A stretch of 64,000 nt of DNA from Daucus carota subsp. sativus. Its lineage: Eukaryota > Streptophyta > Magnoliopsida > Apiales > Apiaceae. Positions 11,555 to 22,459 of this stretch are shown here, in pieces. The notes below the pieces were generated by a model. That model was given only the letters and a program-made list of their open reading frames with translations. It did not search any database and was not told the origin of the DNA. The position numbers and the translations under genes are program-made. Positions within the stretch are counted from its first letter, which is position 1. Every line of letters begins with the position of its first letter. The stretch is taken from the NCBI RefSeq assembly GCF_001625215.2, contig NC_030384.2, positions 29,810,527 to 29,874,526 of the forward strand. Reading direction: 5' to 3'.

Positions 11555-11987
11555 TAATAAATGCAAGGAGAAAGCGGTTAAATAGTGGGGGTGGAATCGA
11601 TTCCAAAGGCAACAGAAGAGAAGAGAAACCAGCTGTGGGAGATACTACTCATACAGTACGTTGACGAGAAAGAATCTTCTTCCTTCACTAGTAGAGTATT
11701 TCAAATCAATATCAACCAACTTGGGACCTCTCTTTTTGCGTTACACTACATTCTACCTTAAATTTCCTTTCTTCTTCACTCTTCTTCTTCTTTCCTGGCA
11801 CCATTTCTTTGCTCACTATACATTTCTCCTTTCTTTTTTCCGCTGTACACTACTGCAACAAACACTCTTGCAAAGCCTCATCCACAGAATTGAAGAACCA
11901 ACTAGGGGTTCTAGATTTTTCTTCGGCAATCTATCAATTCATTAAAAAGATCATACGCTATTTCATAATCATAAAAAGACACTTTTT

Positions 11988-12228
11988 GGATTATGTTGCG
12001 CCTTTTTTTGTCACAAATATTGGTATTTGTATCTGTGGTCCAATATTCTAACATACATATGTCTGAATTTTAAATAACGATATTAAATTTTAAATAATAA
12101 AAATGGATTATGTTTGCGCTTTTATTTGTCACAAATATTAATATTTGTATCCGTGGTTCAATTATCTGACACATATATGTCTGAATGAATTTTTAATAAT
12201 GATATTAAATTTTAAATAGTAAAAATAT
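11988..12228 (+). repeat. direct tandem duplication, unit about 117 bp
   Basis: The first unit starts GGATTATGTTGCGCC at 11988 and the second GGATTATGTTTGCGC at 12105. The two then match through ATTTGTCACAAATATT, GTATCTGTGG/GTATCCGTGG, ATATGTCTGAAT and ATATTAAATTTTAAATA. The units differ at a handful of positions, so the duplication is old. No gene overlaps it. Confidence 0.85.
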
Positions 12229-13518
12229 TTGATCCACTCTAAAAAAATCGTTCACTTGCATTTGAATTGATAACTTATTTCCATTTCTAAAACCGAAACT
12301 GAGCGTGCAAGAAACGGGTTGCCATTAACAATGAACAAAATCGTACATTTCTCGTGGAAACTTCCCCATCTTCAATCAAAGTCAAGAAGTGTTGATTTGT
12401 GTCACGTGATAAACATGATCAAAAGATATTTACATGGCAGAAGACTATCACCTGTAACTATCGTGAATAAGTAATCAGTCGTTAACATACAACTAAAGTA
12501 CTGCTAGTGCTCATTCAGAAAGATCTCTTATCTGTATCGCTGGATAAGCTACTTGTGGGGTCCGTCTATATTTTCATTGTTTCAACTTTCTTTTCCTAAA
12601 TTGTTTATCTCTGAAAAGAGACTCTGATACGGATTTTAATATTTTTATAAAATATAATTTTATTAAGTATTTTAAATAATTTTTTTATGAGTAAAAATTT
12701 AAGAATATATTTATTATTATTATAAATTCTATTTTGTCATATTTTAAAAAATATATAAACTTATAACATACAAATTTCATATTTTATGTACTCGCTTCAA
12801 ATTTCACCTCCCCGAGTTTTAATACTTGACTTCAATAACCAAAAAAAACCTCTCATAATTTTTTTAAAATTAACATTTATATACTCTAATAATAATGTTA
12901 GTTCATCAATTTTGAGAGTAGGAGAAATGAATAGAATATAATTATTAATAAGGACATTTGACATTGTTATCGAAGAAAAATAATGGAAAAGATACTATAG
13001 GTATGGTCATATGAATTATATATTAAAATTAAAATATGTATAATGAGGAAAAGAGGTGAGGTCAGATAGGAAATGAATGGTGTACAAATGTGTCGGTAGT
13101 GGGGAATGGAGTCTTTGTGGTTCCAGGAGACGTGGTCCCTTCTTCTCCTTTCCTTCCTGCTTGGACTCTTAACTCTTACTTGCTTCTTTAACTCTTTTGA
13201 GAAATTAGTTTTTATTTTATTCTAGACGAAAAGTCTAATAAAATCACAGCTGTTTTGCAGTTAAATTTTGGTACACATTATAAAGGATGAGAAAGTTGGA
13301 AGTTTTTGTTTAGAACCCAACGAGAAAAGAGCCATTATGTCATAAGTTTCACATGCAGGGTTGAAATATCATATTTGTAAAAAATATGGAAAATCTCACT
13401 AATTAGTATTGTATAATCCAACATTTCCATTCTCAGAAAGAATCATTACATCGTCTTGTATTTAGATTTAAAAACCACAACAAATTATAATAAGATCAAC
13501 ATACTAAAATAAACACTA
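12229..13518. other. AT-rich spacer
   Basis: I see no supported coding sequence, RNA or transposon ends in this stretch. Confidence 0.5.
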
Positions 13519-13754
13519 CTTGCGGAGGAATTCTTAAGTTCTCGGGGTATTGGAATCTCACCAATGATTGCGTTATTCAAGCCAACATTCTCGCTTCCGC
13601 TTCGTCCACTACCGCTCGCGCGGGTGCTTTCCTCTAAGGTGGAAAGCTCCTCTACCGATGTATTTTTACATCCCATAACTTCGGCAGATCGCTTTGCTCC
13701 GTGTATTTTCGGCGTAAGAGCGCTCGATCAGTGAGCTATTACGCATTCTTTGAA
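13519..13754 (-). pseudogene. plastid 23S rRNA fragment in nuclear DNA (NUPT), decayed
   Basis: Read on the minus strand, the stretch contains successive blocks of chloroplast 23S rRNA: TAATAGCTCACTGATCGAGC, AAGCGATCTGCCGAAG, GGGATGTAAAAATACATCGG, CGCGCGAGCGGTAGTGGACG and AAGCGGAAGCGAGAATGT. Differences from the plastid sequence I recall are mostly C-to-T or G-to-A, as expected for methylated nuclear insertions. Sequence beyond both ends does not continue the rRNA. It is short, outside any rRNA operon and cannot be functional. A 63-aa ORF over it (MGCKNTSVEE...) is an artefact. Confidence 0.88.
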
Positions 13755-14054
13755 CGTAATTTTACGATTTCATTAGATAATGATATATTGAAACATTTTT
13801 TCAAACTATAATATTTGAGACATTTTAACGAACAAGGTCATAATATTATATATAAGCATACAATTCATATTACAAATTTGAAAATGAATGAAAGATAAGA
13901 AATGGAGAACAATCATACAAGGAGTATGGAGAGTTAAATATTTTATAACATTTAACTGGGTTAAGAATTTAGATACCAAATATTTCTCCTTTTTTTTCTA
14001 ATTATTTTGAAACTAACTTCTTTATTTGAGTTAACCATCAAAACAAGATTGATA

Positions 14055-14357
14055 CTCCCTCCGTCCCAGCCAATTCTTTACGTTTGGTTTGGGCACGGAG
14101 GTTAAGAAATATGTATAAAGTAGTGGAAAAGAGAAAGAAAAGTGGGTGAAGTGGCGGGACCCATCAATTTTTAATGTATAAAAGAGAGATAGTGGAGTAA
14201 AAGTAGTGTGAAAAGGGAGTAAAAGTAGTGTGAAAAGGAAGGAAAAGTTGAGAAGTGGTGGGACCCATTTACTATTTTTGGTAAATTTTGAAATGTAAAG
14301 AATTGGATGGGACATCCTAAAATGGAAACTGTAAAGAATCTGGTGGGACAGAGGGAG
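14055..14357. mobile_element. Stowaway-type MITE, complete
   Basis: The left TIR CTCCCTCCGTCCCAGCC and right GGTGGGACAGAGGGAG have TA on each side (14053-14054 and 14358-14359). The interior matches the element at 8865-9166 (AAGTGGGTGAAGTGGCGGGACC versus AAAGTGGG..GGTGGGACC) and has a short tandem duplication of GTAAAAGTAGTGTGAAAAGG at about 14199-14240. Confidence 0.9.
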
Positions 14358-14369
14358 TATAATCTTTAA

Positions 14370-15389
14370 GAGCATCCCAGCGCGAGCCTGTTTGGCGCCT
14401 GGGGACGCGTGAAATGGGAACTGGCTCTGACAACAGCGCTGCAGCAACAGGAAAAAAGCGGTCCGGCTTGGCGCAGTGGGCTCGGCCCGAAAGGAAGAAA
14501 AGAGAATTTTGCAGGTGCTTTCTGTGTTTGTACAGGTTTTTAAGATTATATATATACACGGTGAGTTAACTTTTAACGTTAATATATTAATGAGCAAACT
14601 TCAGAGTTGTGGCCAAAGTTTACATCGATTTTCAAAACGTTGGCCAGAGTTCCAAATTCTCAAAAAGATGGCCAAACTTTGGCTTCACTTTTTAAAAGTG
14701 TCGCTCCCGTTAAATGTCACTAACGGGAGCCACATTTTTGAAAAGCGGACCAAAATTTGGCCACTTTTTTGAGAATTTGAAACTCATTTTTACCTTTCTA
14801 TTCGTTCCAAATTCTCAGAAAAGTGGCCAAACTTTGGTCTGCTTTTCAAAAATGTGGCTGCCGTTAGGCTCCCGTTATTGACATTTAACGGGAGCCATAC
14901 TTTTAAAAAGCGGAGCCAAAGTTTGTCCATCTTTTTGAGAATTTGAAATTCTGGCCAACTTTTTAAAAATCGGTATAAACTTTGGCCACAACTTTGAAGT
15001 TTTCTATATTAAATCAAATATAATATTTTGTAATGTTAAATCAAATATAATATTTTTGTAATGTTCTTTTTCCGAATTATGTAATATATTTTAATTATGA
15101 ATCAAATATAATATTTTTATTGAAGTTAAATATTTTTTAATATGTTCATATTTTTTATTTATTTAAATTAAGTATAATTATATAATCATAAGACTTTTGT
15201 AATTATATTATAAATTGAAACAAATATTATATAAAGAAATATAAGATTTGACGGGACCCATTTGTAAGTGGAAGTGGGCTTCTGCATTGGAGTAGTGTGA
15301 CCACTTTTTTTTAAAGTCCACTTGATGCTTATGTGGCATTAAAAATGACCCACATGTAAGTGGACTTGGGCTCCCCCACTGGGATGCTC
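14370..15389. mobile_element. PIF/Harbinger-like element carrying a nested foldback
   Basis: The left end GAGCATCCCAGCGCG (from 14370) is mirrored by the right end ACTGGGATGCTC (to 15389). The left flank has TAA; the right flank has GAA, so the TAA target duplication is imperfect. The interior near the ends is GC-rich (14390-14510) or holds repeated AAGTGGACTTGGGCT-type motifs (15250-15385). A large palindrome (14590-15003) lies inside. No transposase is present. Confidence 0.6.
14590..15003. repeat. long foldback palindrome, arms about 200 bp
   Basis: The left arm runs from about 14592 (AAACTTCAGAGTTGTGGCCA) through TGGCCAGAGTTCCAAATTCTC, AACGGGAGCC and GAAAAGCGGACC. The same series returns inverted in the right arm, ending ..TTGGCCACAACTTTGAAG near 15000. 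The centre is near 14800. The arms are diverged by perhaps a tenth of positions. Transcribed RNA would form a long hairpin, so siRNA production is possible (inference). Confidence 0.85.
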
Positions 15390-16640
15390 GAACCATCTAA
15401 CCATCTTCTGATTCATCACCATCCACAGCCTTTCTTCTTTGGTCAAAACCTTCCCTTATGCTATGAGAAACTCAAAATGATCTTATTTATAGTCAAAATC
15501 ATTACTGCACTTTCCCTTGTTTCAGTTTTTGACACTTACTAGAAAAATGACAAGTTATTCCATACTTTCGATCAGTATTCGAAATTAGATCTATGAAACG
15601 GATTTTTCCCTTATATGTGATCTTTAATGAATGACTTGGCAGCTACAATATTATCGTGAACTTGAGTTCTGAAATTTTATTGACGAGAAACTAAGTGCTC
15701 ATCCAGCTCATCTTGGTATTTTTACATGGTGTAGTTTATATAGTGTCTACTATCTATTCATCTTGTCCACCTTTTTATGAGCCACAAGTGTAATAAACTT
15801 CTTCTTATTTTTTTTATTTATTTTTTTTGCTATCGCTTCCACTAGAACTCAACTTAAAGGTTTTTAGAAAGTTATATAATTTCTCCGAATTTATTGTAGT
15901 ATTTTTATAAATGTCTCCTGAAAATTGTCATGAGTTTCAACTGTTTTGGATAAGAATCTTAAGAACTTCAAAAATATGAGTATTTTTTGTCGATCACACC
16001 CTTTCATGTAGATTAATATTATTCAATAATTTCTGGAATTCACAATATTTATAATAAAGTATCCAAATTGTCATAAAATATAATAAATTATTCCACCGTG
16101 GGTTTTTAGATATTCGAAAAAAAAATATAGACACTATCACGGGATTAACTAAATACTTGTTATTGCTTAAAAAAAAAACTAAATACTTGATAACTTACGT
16201 GTCTATAATTTTTATTTGTAATATCTTTCAAACCAGTGATTTTATACGCTTAAAGATACTCTAAATAAATAATAAATTACAATCAAAAGTCAAAACATGA
16301 GATAATTGCTGAAAGATAAATTATGTATTAATACCAGTTAAATATTCAAAAAAACAATCTCGGCGTATATACATAAGCACCGGATAAACACACTACCGCA
16401 CATTTACAGGATGATTATGAGTTATGACCCCTGTTTTTTTTTATCCATCATATATAATTATCATTGTTCTGTTTATAAAATTTATCTCTTGTATATTTCT
16501 ATAATGATGAAATTTTCACCTTCCATTCTCCTAGCCAATTAAAAGGTGGTTCTCATTTCATCAGCAACAAGACAATAAAACTTAAAGGACCAACATGAAT
16601 CAAGCCTCACCACTGGACCTTAACAGAAACAATCTCGCCT
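15390..16640. other. spacer and probable promoter of the small peptide gene
   Basis: I see no gene in 15390-16500. The last few hundred bases are presumably the promoter of the gene at 16716. They include a TATA box (own entry). Confidence 0.5.
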
Positions 16641-16645
16641 CTCAA

Positions 16646-16652
16646 TATATAA
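16646..16652 (+). promoter_or_regulatory. TATA box upstream of the small peptide gene
   Basis: TATATAA lies in CTCAATATATAAGTAC, 64 bases before the ATG at 16716. A start site about 30 bases downstream would leave a leader of roughly 35-40 nt, a normal arrangement for a compact plant gene. Confidence 0.6.
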
Positions 16653-16715
16653 GTACATTTTTGTAGATGCTGATCAACAAACAAAACACATTAGCATCGT
16701 AAAGATCCCCAGAAC

Positions 16716-16874
16716 ATGGCAGCTCTTGTATCCAACAAAACAATAATGATTGTGACGGCCCTTGCGCTGTTGATCGCAAACATAGTGGTCATGGCCGCTG
16801 CAGCGAATCAACAGCAGTCCGGGGAAAATTCTTTTAAGGTCGGACCACCTCTCTATAGGGCCTCTAGGAATTAA
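16716..16874 (+). CDS. putative small secreted peptide precursor, 52 aa
   Basis: A single-exon ORF begins ATGGCAGCTC and encodes 52 residues. Residues 1-8 (MAALVSNK) are followed by a strongly hydrophobic stretch (TIMIVTALALLIANIVVM) and AAAA, the profile of a cleavable signal peptide. The remainder, about 22 residues, is polar (NQQQSGENSF) and ends KVGPPLYRASRN. There is no cysteine. The start is in an AACATGGC context 64 bp after a TATA box, and the stop is TAA. I do not recognise the family. The end GPPLYRASRN only faintly recalls the PP..S..N tail of IDA-like peptides, which I treat as a hint, not an assignment. The ORF is short enough to be missed by usual length cut-offs. Confidence 0.6.
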   Translation: MAALVSNKTIMIVTALALLIANIVVMAAAANQQQSGENSFKVGPPLYRASRN

Positions 16875-19800
16875 GAACTCGGGATACGGCTTTGCAGGAA
16901 GAATGTATACACATGCATATAAATATGTACATTGATTCGTAAATTTGTGTGTTCTTTTTTATCACTATTTGTTCAGCTATCTGAATTTCATTGTAGAGGA
17001 AATGAAATGCAGATGGTGTTTTTTTTTGTTGATTTGGTACCACAATTGGCTTGATGTTTTTGTTTCTGTTTGGGCTTAATAGAAACAAATGTGTATTTGA
17101 GAAATTTGTATGAATTAATTGGCTATTATTAAATCAGACAAAATTTGAGATTATAATGATATTTAGCATAATTTTCAGTAGATTGTGATGGCTTTACTAT
17201 TTCCTGGAAATTAAATTAAACATAATTTTGTTGACAATATGCAGTTATGCACTGTGTAAATGACTTGAGGAAATTTTGGTTGCAAATATATGGAATATGG
17301 ATCAGGGTTGCGGTGTTTAAGGTTCTGTCATATATTTCATGTGTGTTTTTCTTTCGTTTCGTGTACATGATAAGCAATTGGGATAATTCCGTGTAATTTC
17401 ATATCGTGTCGTGTTTTGAGATAATTGTGTCTATGATTACATTTCATGTTAAGACCAAACGACACGAACGAATTGCCCGATCTACAAAAAACATAGAAAC
17501 ACGCAAACTTACGAACAAAACCACCAAGACACATGACTCAAACTGCCAATATGCAGTCATCAGTCAATAAGAAGCAAGTCCCTGTATAACCTCTTGAAAA
17601 ATTGTAAAATTTAGAAGAGGAAACTGTCTCCATTAAAGCACTGACATTAACCGCTTAAAGCATAATCACTTTGAAATTTAGCAATTACTGCATCATGTAG
17701 ATTTTTTGACAAATATCGTGACGAAAAGATAATTAAGCAAAAGATTCACAAAAAGATGATCAGACAGTGATAAAACACAGAGATAACAATGTAGGCCACA
17801 TTGTTTCCTATATTGCGTAACTACGAAAAACAAGGAAATCAATAGCAATAATACTGGAACTTGGAACCTATCTTATCTGCTTTGTTGTGTTTTTAAACCA
17901 AACTCTTCTTAGATCGCCACTGGACCTCCATTATACCTATTCGAATCAATCTAACTAGATAAATGGACACCATCTCCACCTGGGGAAAAAAATCCAAGTG
18001 AGAACTATATGATATGCCTGTCCAATATACAGAATGAGTAAGAGACACAGAATTTGCAATGACGCCTCAACCCAAAAACAAGATCAAAAACAAATAAAAA
18101 GCTGATTTATAAGGAATTTGTTTGGTATTTAGGTCATAATATCAACTTGACTTTACATTATTACATACAGCATGCCGAGGATCTTTGCGGATATCAAAGG
18201 TTAGTGAGTGGAAACACAGAGATGGAATAGAATAGAAAATAAACAGAGAGAGAGAGAGAATATTAAAGGAGATTTGATTCGTTAATTATCATTTGCATAG
18301 CCATTACATACCTACACCAAGATAGTTCCATCACACACCTATTACAAAACTCGAGTGTAATGTTGATAACCACTGATAATTTAAGATGCGCCTAACTTGC
18401 TGGAGAAAATATAACGGAAAAATCCCAGTACAGGGTTCAATTTGAAGATCTACTTGTTTTAATATGCCCCATCTTTCTGCCAAGAAGCTTCAGCTAGATT
18501 ATTGAGTCTTCTACTCACTTGAAAATTTAGTTGCACTGCACGAACACTAATTGCTTCTAAGTGCAACACAACAAATTTGTTTAAATTAGAAGTTGATTCC
18601 TATTGTCTTACTGAAGTATGAGTTAAACTATATTATAAAAAAAAAGCATCATTACAGTGCTTTTAGTTTTGCTTATTTTCTGCTCATTATCTGATTATTA
18701 ATGTTCATTTCTTGTGATTTTGTAATTCTGAAATTTGTTTGAAACATAGGTTGCAGCAAAAAGTAGAAGACAGGCAGTAAATGAATGGGTCTCAATATCG
18801 TGGAAGACAGCGATGATAAGGTAATTTTGATATGTTCAATGGATAGTGAATAAGGCGTTGTAATAGGTTAGTTTATAAATGTTTTGTTACTGTTTATTGT
18901 ACGGCCGTACGGGAAGTACTTGTTTTAGATCCTGATTTGGCTAAAGGCTACCTTGATCGAATTCAAGACCGGACTAAAGGGTGGAGATGTTCTTACGACT
19001 AAGCATTTAGACCAGAATCGAAGAATCTGGTTTGATTCTGAACTGATTATGTTTTTTCACCCTTTTTTATTCGTGCTAAAGTTTGTAGGGTGTAAGGTTT
19101 ATATCTGATGACATTGTGTAAAAAAATTTAAGTGTAATAGATTGCTGTTTCTAGCTCTTGTTATATGGATGATTCAATGTAAACTTTTGGTTTGTCAAAT
19201 CACATGCTCTGGACTAGTTTAATCATAATTTATGTTTCTTGGAACGGGTGACACATCCTCCTTTGATGCTAAGAATAAGGTTATGGAACAGCTTATCTTC
19301 TCCAATTAACCCTTACTCTGAAAATTCGGATCAATTCTAATCTGTGTCGCAAACATGCTTGTCAATTAAACTACTACTCTGGTCCTTACTCCCAATGATT
19401 ATGTTTTTTATGTTTTAGGTTCCCTGCACCTAATATTGTATCTAAATCTATGAGATGTAGCCAGAAATACGTCAACGTTTAATGAGTTCATAACTTACCA
19501 AAAATATTTGGAAATTGTAGACCCAAACAATTTACCAAAAAATAATTGAAATTCTAGACGACAATGAAACTATCCCTGAACATATTCGACGGTACATGTT
19601 TGATGATCAGAAGTCAGAACATATGCACAAGACATATACTATATGGCATTTGATATTATTGAGTGTTTACAGTTTCTTTACAAATCTATGGCCCATTAAA
19701 TTGACTATCCACTTCAATCTAGGATGTCTAAATGAGAAATATTTCTTCTACAGTTTCAGGAGTCATTCAAGGCCTCAACGCTACGATTAGGTAACTGAAA

Positions 19801-20211
19801 TTCTATCAAACAATTATTGCCTGTCCTTGGGCTTTTAACACCACAGAACTACTATAGGAAATGGTCATAATATCCATATTTATGTCTTTGCTTTGAAAAA
19901 ATAGAAACGTAACGAAAGATATCAATATAAGGTTAATATTTGCAATTCCTAATAAAGCAAATCATATGTCTGGATTTCATATATTGTGTTAAAAAGTAAT
20001 CCTCCTGCACCAATTAACCTTATTCCGGTGCTTATTCTTTCAACTTGTAACTAAAAGTTAAATTTCTATTGCATTATTGACAATTTAAGCTAAACTATAT
20101 CACAAAAAACGCATTATTGCGGCGACCACAATAGAGTAGGAAAAATAAGAGAAGCATTCAAATCATTCATCTTTTTCGCTTAATTTGAATTACCTGTGGC
20201 ACGAGAGAGTT
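16875..20211. other. 3.3-kb spacer without a supported gene
   Basis: The stretch is AT-rich, with a short GAGA run at about 18245-18260. The part at 17300-17540 holds CGTGTCGTGTTTT / GACACGAACGAATTGCCCG words typical of plant dispersed repeats. Around 18740-19010 a few open stretches (VAAKSRRQAVNEW..; LDPDLAKGYLDRIQ..) look weakly coding, but they cannot be joined by a normal-sized intron (see rejected items). Confidence 0.5.
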
Positions 20212-21026
20212 TCACTTTTTAGTCTTCTTCTTTGCGACTGCAGAATTGTCCTTTTTAGGTCTGCGTTTCCGAGTAAAAGCAAACTCTCCAAACTTGTGAC
20301 CGACCTTCCCTTCAGTAATTTTACATTTAACATGAGTTTTCCCATTGTAGATCCTCACGAAGGAATCAACAAATTCCGGCAAAATAGTGGACCTTCGCGA
20401 CCAAATCTTCCTGTTTGCCAGTTTTCCCCCCTTCTGCATCATTTTCATAAGAAAGGCATCGACAAACGGCTCCTTCCACACCGATCGCGGTCCCCTCACA
20501 ATTTCACTACTTGCTTGGTCCGCAAGTCCGTTATCCTAAAATCATAACCATCATTAACAACCACTAACCAGTACCTCAACACACATACAAACAGTGCCTT
20601 GAAAAAGCGGGAATCAGACTTGATCAGTAAACACATTTAAATCAGTAATCAATTAAATTGATCGAAGATTAATCGAATGATTAATTGAATAATCAGAGAT
20701 TGAATCAGTTCGGCGAGCCGCAGAACAGAAATTAATCGACTAATCACCGACTTTTAAAACAGTGCATACAAACAGCTATCGGTAGTATAAATTGCATAGC
20801 TAAATCGAAAACAGACACATAATCATCCTATAGATACATATATAGATACAATTAAGGAAGAATAGAAAAGAGGGGGAGAGGAACATACAGATAAGTAGTT
20901 TTGAGATTGAAAAAAGATGGGCTGCTTGGGTTGGTAGCAGAGAGTGCGGCGGAAGAGATTAGTGGGATTTAGGGTTTGTAATCGGCCACTCAGATGCGCC
21001 ATCAGTTTAGTGCTACTGCCTGCCAT
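20212..21026 (-). CDS. RPS19: mitochondrial ribosomal protein S19, nuclear-encoded
   Basis: Component of the small subunit of the mitochondrial ribosome, binding 16S-type rRNA at the subunit head. Two exons: 21026-20889 (46 codons) and 20535-20212, joined in phase 0, give 153 aa. Exon 1 is a basic, serine- and leucine-rich presequence (MAGSSTKLMAHLSGRLQTLN, then LFRRTLCYQ), the profile expected for mitochondrial import. Exon 2 carries the S19 core: RGPRSVWKEPFVDAFLM, TILPEFVDSFVRIYNGK and GKVGHKFGEFAFTRKRR. In many plants this gene is in the mitochondrial genome, so this is a transferred copy with an acquired targeting exon. Arabidopsis, as I recall, has an added RNA-binding domain; none is seen here. 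The family is certain and the splice join is well supported. Confidence 0.93.
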
Positions 21027-21189
21027 TGTTACACACACCGAATGAGAAACTATTAGGAAATTTGTACTGTGCTGAGCTTTCTTCTGAGTTCTTCCCCCAT
21101 AGGCTTACTAGGGCGGATGTCCGGTTTTAATATATTTAATTTATTAAATATTAATTATGAAATTTCAGATATATAATTTTAATTATATT

Positions 21190-21387
21190 TACGTTTACTA
21201 TTTACACGCATTTTGAGCCTCTTACAAAATATAGTTTCATAACTTCTTTAAAATAAAAATTTTTTTGAATAAAATTTCAAACATCAAATTTTTATTTGGG
21301 GAAAAAGATTTATGAAACTATATTTTAAATGAGTCTTAAAAAAAATGCCAAAAAATAACGTGAAAAATGATGGGGGACAGAGGGAGT
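21190..21387. mobile_element. Stowaway-type MITE, left end missing
   Basis: The right TIR GGGGGACAGAGGGAG with flanking TA ends at 21387. The interior ACAAAATATAGTTTCATAAC ... GAAACTATATTTTAAATGAG matches the family of 11308-11554. The expected CTCCCTCC left terminus is not found before 21190, so the copy is truncated or rearranged close to the RPS19 promoter. Confidence 0.65.
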
Positions 21388-21596
21388 AATATTTACTATA
21401 TAAGAAAATATGTATGTAATTAATATATATATCGATGTAAATAAAATAAGACCTTCGATAGATAAAAAAAATTAAAAGATTCAAATATTTTAATTCGAAT
21501 CAGAAAATAGAAAGAATTGACAGGAGTTGTAATTAAAAAGTGAATATTGCTAAGAGAGAATGATCAGAAGAGGATGAGTTAATATAATTTAGGATA

Positions 21597-21943
21597 GGGA
21601 AAAAACCAACATTAAATTTTATTCAGAAAAAATAAAATAAAATAATTTTTGAAATTTTTTGGAGTCTCAAAATGCGTGTCCAACTCTCGTCCTTCAAGGT
21701 AAACTACCTAGGACACTACATAAAGATATAGACACATATCAGATCGCCATTATATTGCAGACTAACACTATATTTTAATAATACTAAAAAAATAACATAG
21801 TGTTAATAATCAAATCCGAACCTAACGTTAGTGGCAAAAAAAAGTCCGAACCTAACATTAGTGACAAAAAAGAAAAAAATTATAGTTCAGTGGTAGGTTT
21901 CTAAACAAATAATAAGTTGGGTGGCAAAAAAATCTATTTTCCC
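21597..21943. mobile_element. Mutator-like TIR element, short deleted copy with 9-bp target duplication
   Basis: The element begins GGGAAAAAACC and ends GTGGCAAAAAAATCTATTTTCCC, flanked on both sides by TTTAGGATA (21588-21596 and 21944-21952). A 9-bp duplication is the Mutator signature. The right 150 bp match the right terminus of the 38771-39976 element (TTAGTGACAAAAAAG, GTGGTAGGTTTCTAAA, AATAAGTTGGGTGGC). The left TIR is largely lost, and Stowaway-like sequence (21615-21690) follows it. Confidence 0.8.
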
Positions 21944-22121
21944 TTTAGGATATGGTGGTTTATATTCATTAGTACTTATATTTTAAAAATGATATATTAT
22001 TATTATTTTAAATTGTTATAAGTAATATATATTATTTTAATATGATATCAGATGATACAAAATACTACCACGGGTTTACGTAGGTATGAAGTGATTGACT
22101 ATATTTCTGTGAGAAAACTCG

Positions 22122-22420
22122 GGGAAAAATATCAAATTGGTGTCTCGTTCCATTCAAATATATCAGTTAAACCACAACTTTCCAGTTTGACTCATATTAG
22201 TCACCAAACTCGCTCTTTGTTCTGCCCGTTAAAAAATTTTAACGGTGAAAGAATGACCTGCACTGCTTGCTGATGTGGATGATGAGACACAACCCAGCCT
22301 CAGTAACACCTTTAAACCCCAGTAACAGTTGAAATCACCGAATCAACGACACACACATGTACTCTGTTTTCCTCCCACCACCGTCCAAACTTCTCCAGCC
22401 GTGTTTGAATCACACACAAA

Positions 22421-22459
<39 letters not shown>

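Noticed and set aside
11661..11945. 94-aa ORF MTRKNLLPSLVEYFK..
   Set aside because: It has no recognisable domain or gene structure and lies in AT-rich spacer with T-rich runs.
13485..13676. 63-aa minus-strand ORF MGCKNTSVEELSTLEES..
   Set aside because: It is the decayed plastid 23S rRNA sequence read as protein.
14031..14597. 188-aa minus-strand ORF
   Set aside because: It runs through a Stowaway element and the edge of the PIF-like element and has no family match.
18740..19000. Open stretches VAAKSRRQAVNEWVSISWKT and LVLDPDLAKGYLDRIQDR that might be exons
   Set aside because: The gap that would be the intron is only about 45 bases, too short for a plant intron. No start or further exons were found and I know no family with this text.
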